A stretch of DNA of 34,472 bases from Candidatus Omnitrophota bacterium (GTDB lineage: Bacteria; Omnitrophota; Gorgyraeia; Aquiviventales; Aquiviventaceae). A program made the position numbers and the translations under genes. The stretch covers positions 1-34,472 of the forward strand of contig JACQWM010000020.1 in the NCBI GenBank assembly GCA_016209275.1, given 5' to 3'. Positions 33,293 to 34,472 of the stretch are shown here, in pieces (within the stretch, counting starts at the first letter, position 1; every line of letters starts with the position of its first letter). The notes beneath the pieces are model-generated. The model did not search any database. It was not told the DNA's origin and was given only the letters and a program-made list of their open reading frames with translations.

Positions 33293-34472
33293 ATGTCTAC
33301 AAAAGTTGTTGTTGCCATGAGCGGAGGGGTGGATAGCTCGGTCGCGGCGGCGCTGCTGCATGAGCAAGGCTTCGAGGTGATCGGCGTGACGCTGCAGCTC
33401 TGGGGCAAGGACGTGTGCACCACGGCTGGCACCAAGTTGTGCTGCTCGGTCCGCGATGCGCTGGATGCCAAGGCGGTGGCCAAGCGGCTGGGGATCCGGC
33501 ATGAGACGCTGGAGCTGGCCGACACGTTCCGCACGCATGTCATCGACTATTTTGTGGAGAGCTATCACGAGGGGCTGACCCCCAATCCGTGCATCGCGTG
33601 CAACGACCATATCAAGTTCGGCTCGCTGCTTGAGCATGCGGACCGGCTTGGCGCTCAGCTCATCGCCACCGGCCACTACGCGCGGATTGTGCCCCCGGCC
33701 AGCCTGGCGAGCGGATGTGCGAGCTCAGCGAGCCGGCAGCGAATTCTGTGGAGCTGCGGCCACCTGTTCGATCGCGCCCTTGCCGGGCGCGGAGTTGGTG
33801 GCCGCTTCGCTGCAAGGCGAGCGCCCGGAGCGAGCACTGAGCGAGCAGGCTGGCCGGGGGCACCGGGGAGTTCTTCACCCACCACGAACATCGAACGATA
33901 TCAGCTCTTGAGAGCTGCTACGCCAGAGAAGGACCAGTCCTATGTCCTCTTCAACTTGACGCAAGAGCAACTCTCGCGCGCTCGATTTCCCATCGGCGAG
34001 CTGACCAAGCCGCAAGTGCGCGAGATGGCCCGCTCGCTTGGGCTGGCAACCGCGGAGAAGCCTGACAGCCAGGATGTCTGCTTTGTGCGCGACCGGAATA
34101 AGGATGGGTTTCTACGCCGTGAGCTCAAGATTGCCGATCAGCCGGGTCAGATTACCACCGTGGATGGTGAGGTTCTTGGCACCCACCAAGGCTTGCTCGG
34201 CTACACCATCGGCCAGCGAGAGGGCATTGGCCTGGCGGTGGGCAAACCGATCTACGTGCTCGCCATCGACCAGCCCAACAACCGCCTCGTTGTTGGCGAG
34301 CGAGCGCATCTCATGCGTCGAACGCTTATCGCCGAGCGAGTCAACTGGGTGTCGATCGCGCCGCCAACCGAACTGATCCGCGCCTGGGCTAAGATCCGTT
34401 CCCGCCATGAGCCAGCCCTGGTCACGATTACACCACGACTTGGCTCGGAGCTGGGGGCTCTGGGCTCTGGGC
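33293..34472 (+). CDS. mnmA: tRNA-specific 2-thiouridylase MnmA, with an in-frame insertion; 3' end outside the window
   Basis: An ATP-pyrophosphatase that thiolates U34 of tRNAs for Lys, Glu and Gln. The P-loop is VVVAMSGGVDSSVAAALL; the two catalytic cysteines are in LTPNPCIACND and PDSQDVCFV; IATGHYARI, KDQSYVLF and GLLGYTIGQREGIGLAVG are family motifs. The frame is open from ATG 33293 to the window end. Between ATGHYARI and ERYQLLRA relatives have only a few residues, but here about 68 are found, most of them encoded by a palindromic element (33689-33863). Whether the protein is active is unknown, but the open frame and intact motifs argue that it is. A palindrome lies just upstream; the last bases of the window are a 7-bp tandem repeat. 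Confidence 0.92.
   Translation, partial: MSTKVVVAMSGGVDSSVAAALLHEQGFEVIGVTLQLWGKDVCTTAGTKLCCSVRDALDAKAVAKRLGIRHETLELADTFRTHVIDYFVESYHEGLTPNPCIACNDHIKFGSLLEHADRLGAQLIATGHYARIVPPASLASGCASSASRQRILWSCGHLFDRALAGRGVGGRFAARRAPGASTERAGWPGAPGSSSPTTNIERYQLLRAATPEKDQSYVLFNLTQEQLSRARFPIGELTKPQVREMARSLGLATAEKPDSQDVCFVRDRNKDGFLRRELKIADQPGQITTVDGEVLGTHQGLLGYTIGQREGIGLAVGKPIYVLAIDQPNNRLVVGERAHLMRRTLIAERVNWVSIAPPTELIRAWAKIRSRHEPALVTITPRLGSELGALGSG
33689..33863. repeat. Palindromic coding-region element inserted in mnmA
   Basis: A 175-bp element bounded by perfect 18-bp inverted repeats: GTGCCCCCGGCCAGCCTG (33689-33706) and its exact complement at 33846-33863. Internal stems are GCAGCGAA (33736-33743) with 33806-33813, GCGGCCACC (33756-33764) with 33797-33805, and an apical hairpin CGCGCCC (33773-33779) / GGGCGCG (33785-33791). 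It begins on a codon boundary of mnmA. I see no obvious target-site duplication. No transposase is encoded, so it would move in trans. It is open in four of six frames; the other two are open over most of its length. Confidence 0.85.
34455..34472 (+). repeat. 7-bp tandem repeat running into the window end (inside mnmA)
   Basis: GGGCTCT is repeated twice, followed by GGGC where the window ends. It is within the mnmA frame, giving Gly/Ala/Leu/Ser-rich residues where the family normally has a conserved beta-barrel segment. Confidence 0.7.

Noticed and set aside
33689-33892. Frameshift, intron or assembly error in mnmA
   Set aside because: The frame is continuous from 33293 to the window end and both sides encode consecutive conserved MnmA motifs in the same frame. 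A self-splicing intron would not need to be stop-free, and 175-204 bp is too short for a group I or II intron.
33640-33911. A separate small gene in another frame over the mnmA insertion
   Set aside because: The element is open in several frames by composition; the alternative products have no motif and start inside mnmA.
1-34472. CRISPR arrays, rRNA genes, prophage or integrase genes
   Set aside because: No regularly spaced direct repeats with unique spacers, no rRNA signatures and no phage or integrase motifs were seen; the short tandem repeats are contiguous heptamers.

Overview
The window is a GC-rich, gene-dense stretch of a bacterial chromosome. Every recognised gene is on the + strand, and many are joined by ATGA or short overlaps. 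The gene content (complete Gram-negative-type housekeeping set, MurA, TatA, Rieske/cytochrome b plus multiheme cytochrome c, two-subunit glycine decarboxylase) and the order polA-coaE-rho-rpmE-prfA-prmC-murA-rpsP-trmD-rplS-rnhB-yraN suggest an uncultured Gram-negative lineage. Omnitrophota or a Nitrospirota-like group is my best guess; the sequence alone cannot settle it.

Layout. 1-117: likely 3' end of an insertion sequence with three 25-bp-spaced terminal repeats. 165-767: secreted TPR protein. 837-11153: replication, transcription, translation and wall genes (polA, coaE, rho, rpmE, prfA, prmC, murA, rpsP, trmD, rplS, rnhB, yraN). 11169-20584: a one-carbon/glycine cluster behind a clear promoter (fchA-like, folD-like, metF, gcvT, gcvH, gcvPA, gcvPB, lipM-like octanoyltransferase, two short MetE-type methyltransferases). 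20598-27755: panB, then tetrapyrrole genes (sirC-like, hemC, tRNA-Arg, a TPR protein, cobA-hemD fusion, hemB, hemL). 27769-33231: quinone and respiratory genes (ubiE/menG, polyprenyl diphosphate synthase, tatA, Rieske, fused cytochrome b, pentaheme cytochrome c). 33293-end: mnmA, cut by the window end.

How the genes fit together. The C1 cluster can interconvert formyl-, methylene- and methyl-tetrahydrofolate and glycine, lipoylate its own H protein, and pass methyl groups toward methionine. The FolD-like protein has lost the cyclohydrolase lysine and two other active-site residues. The adjacent FchA-like protein is a plausible replacement, so the two steps may be split between two proteins. 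The tetrapyrrole cluster makes uroporphyrinogen III and precorrin-2/sirohydrochlorin, and could feed haem to the quinol-oxidising complex downstream. TatA sits directly before its likely substrate, the Rieske protein.

Most unusual feature. mnmA carries an in-frame insertion of roughly 60 codons that is a palindromic element (33689-33863). It has perfect 18-bp terminal inverted repeats, nested internal stems, and no stop in four of six frames. It resembles in concept the coding-region palindromic elements of Rickettsia. Three separate 7-bp tandem repeats (in the lipM-like gene, at the hemB/hemL junction and at the end of the window in mnmA) also lie in coding sequence, which points to a genome tolerant of small repeats inside genes.
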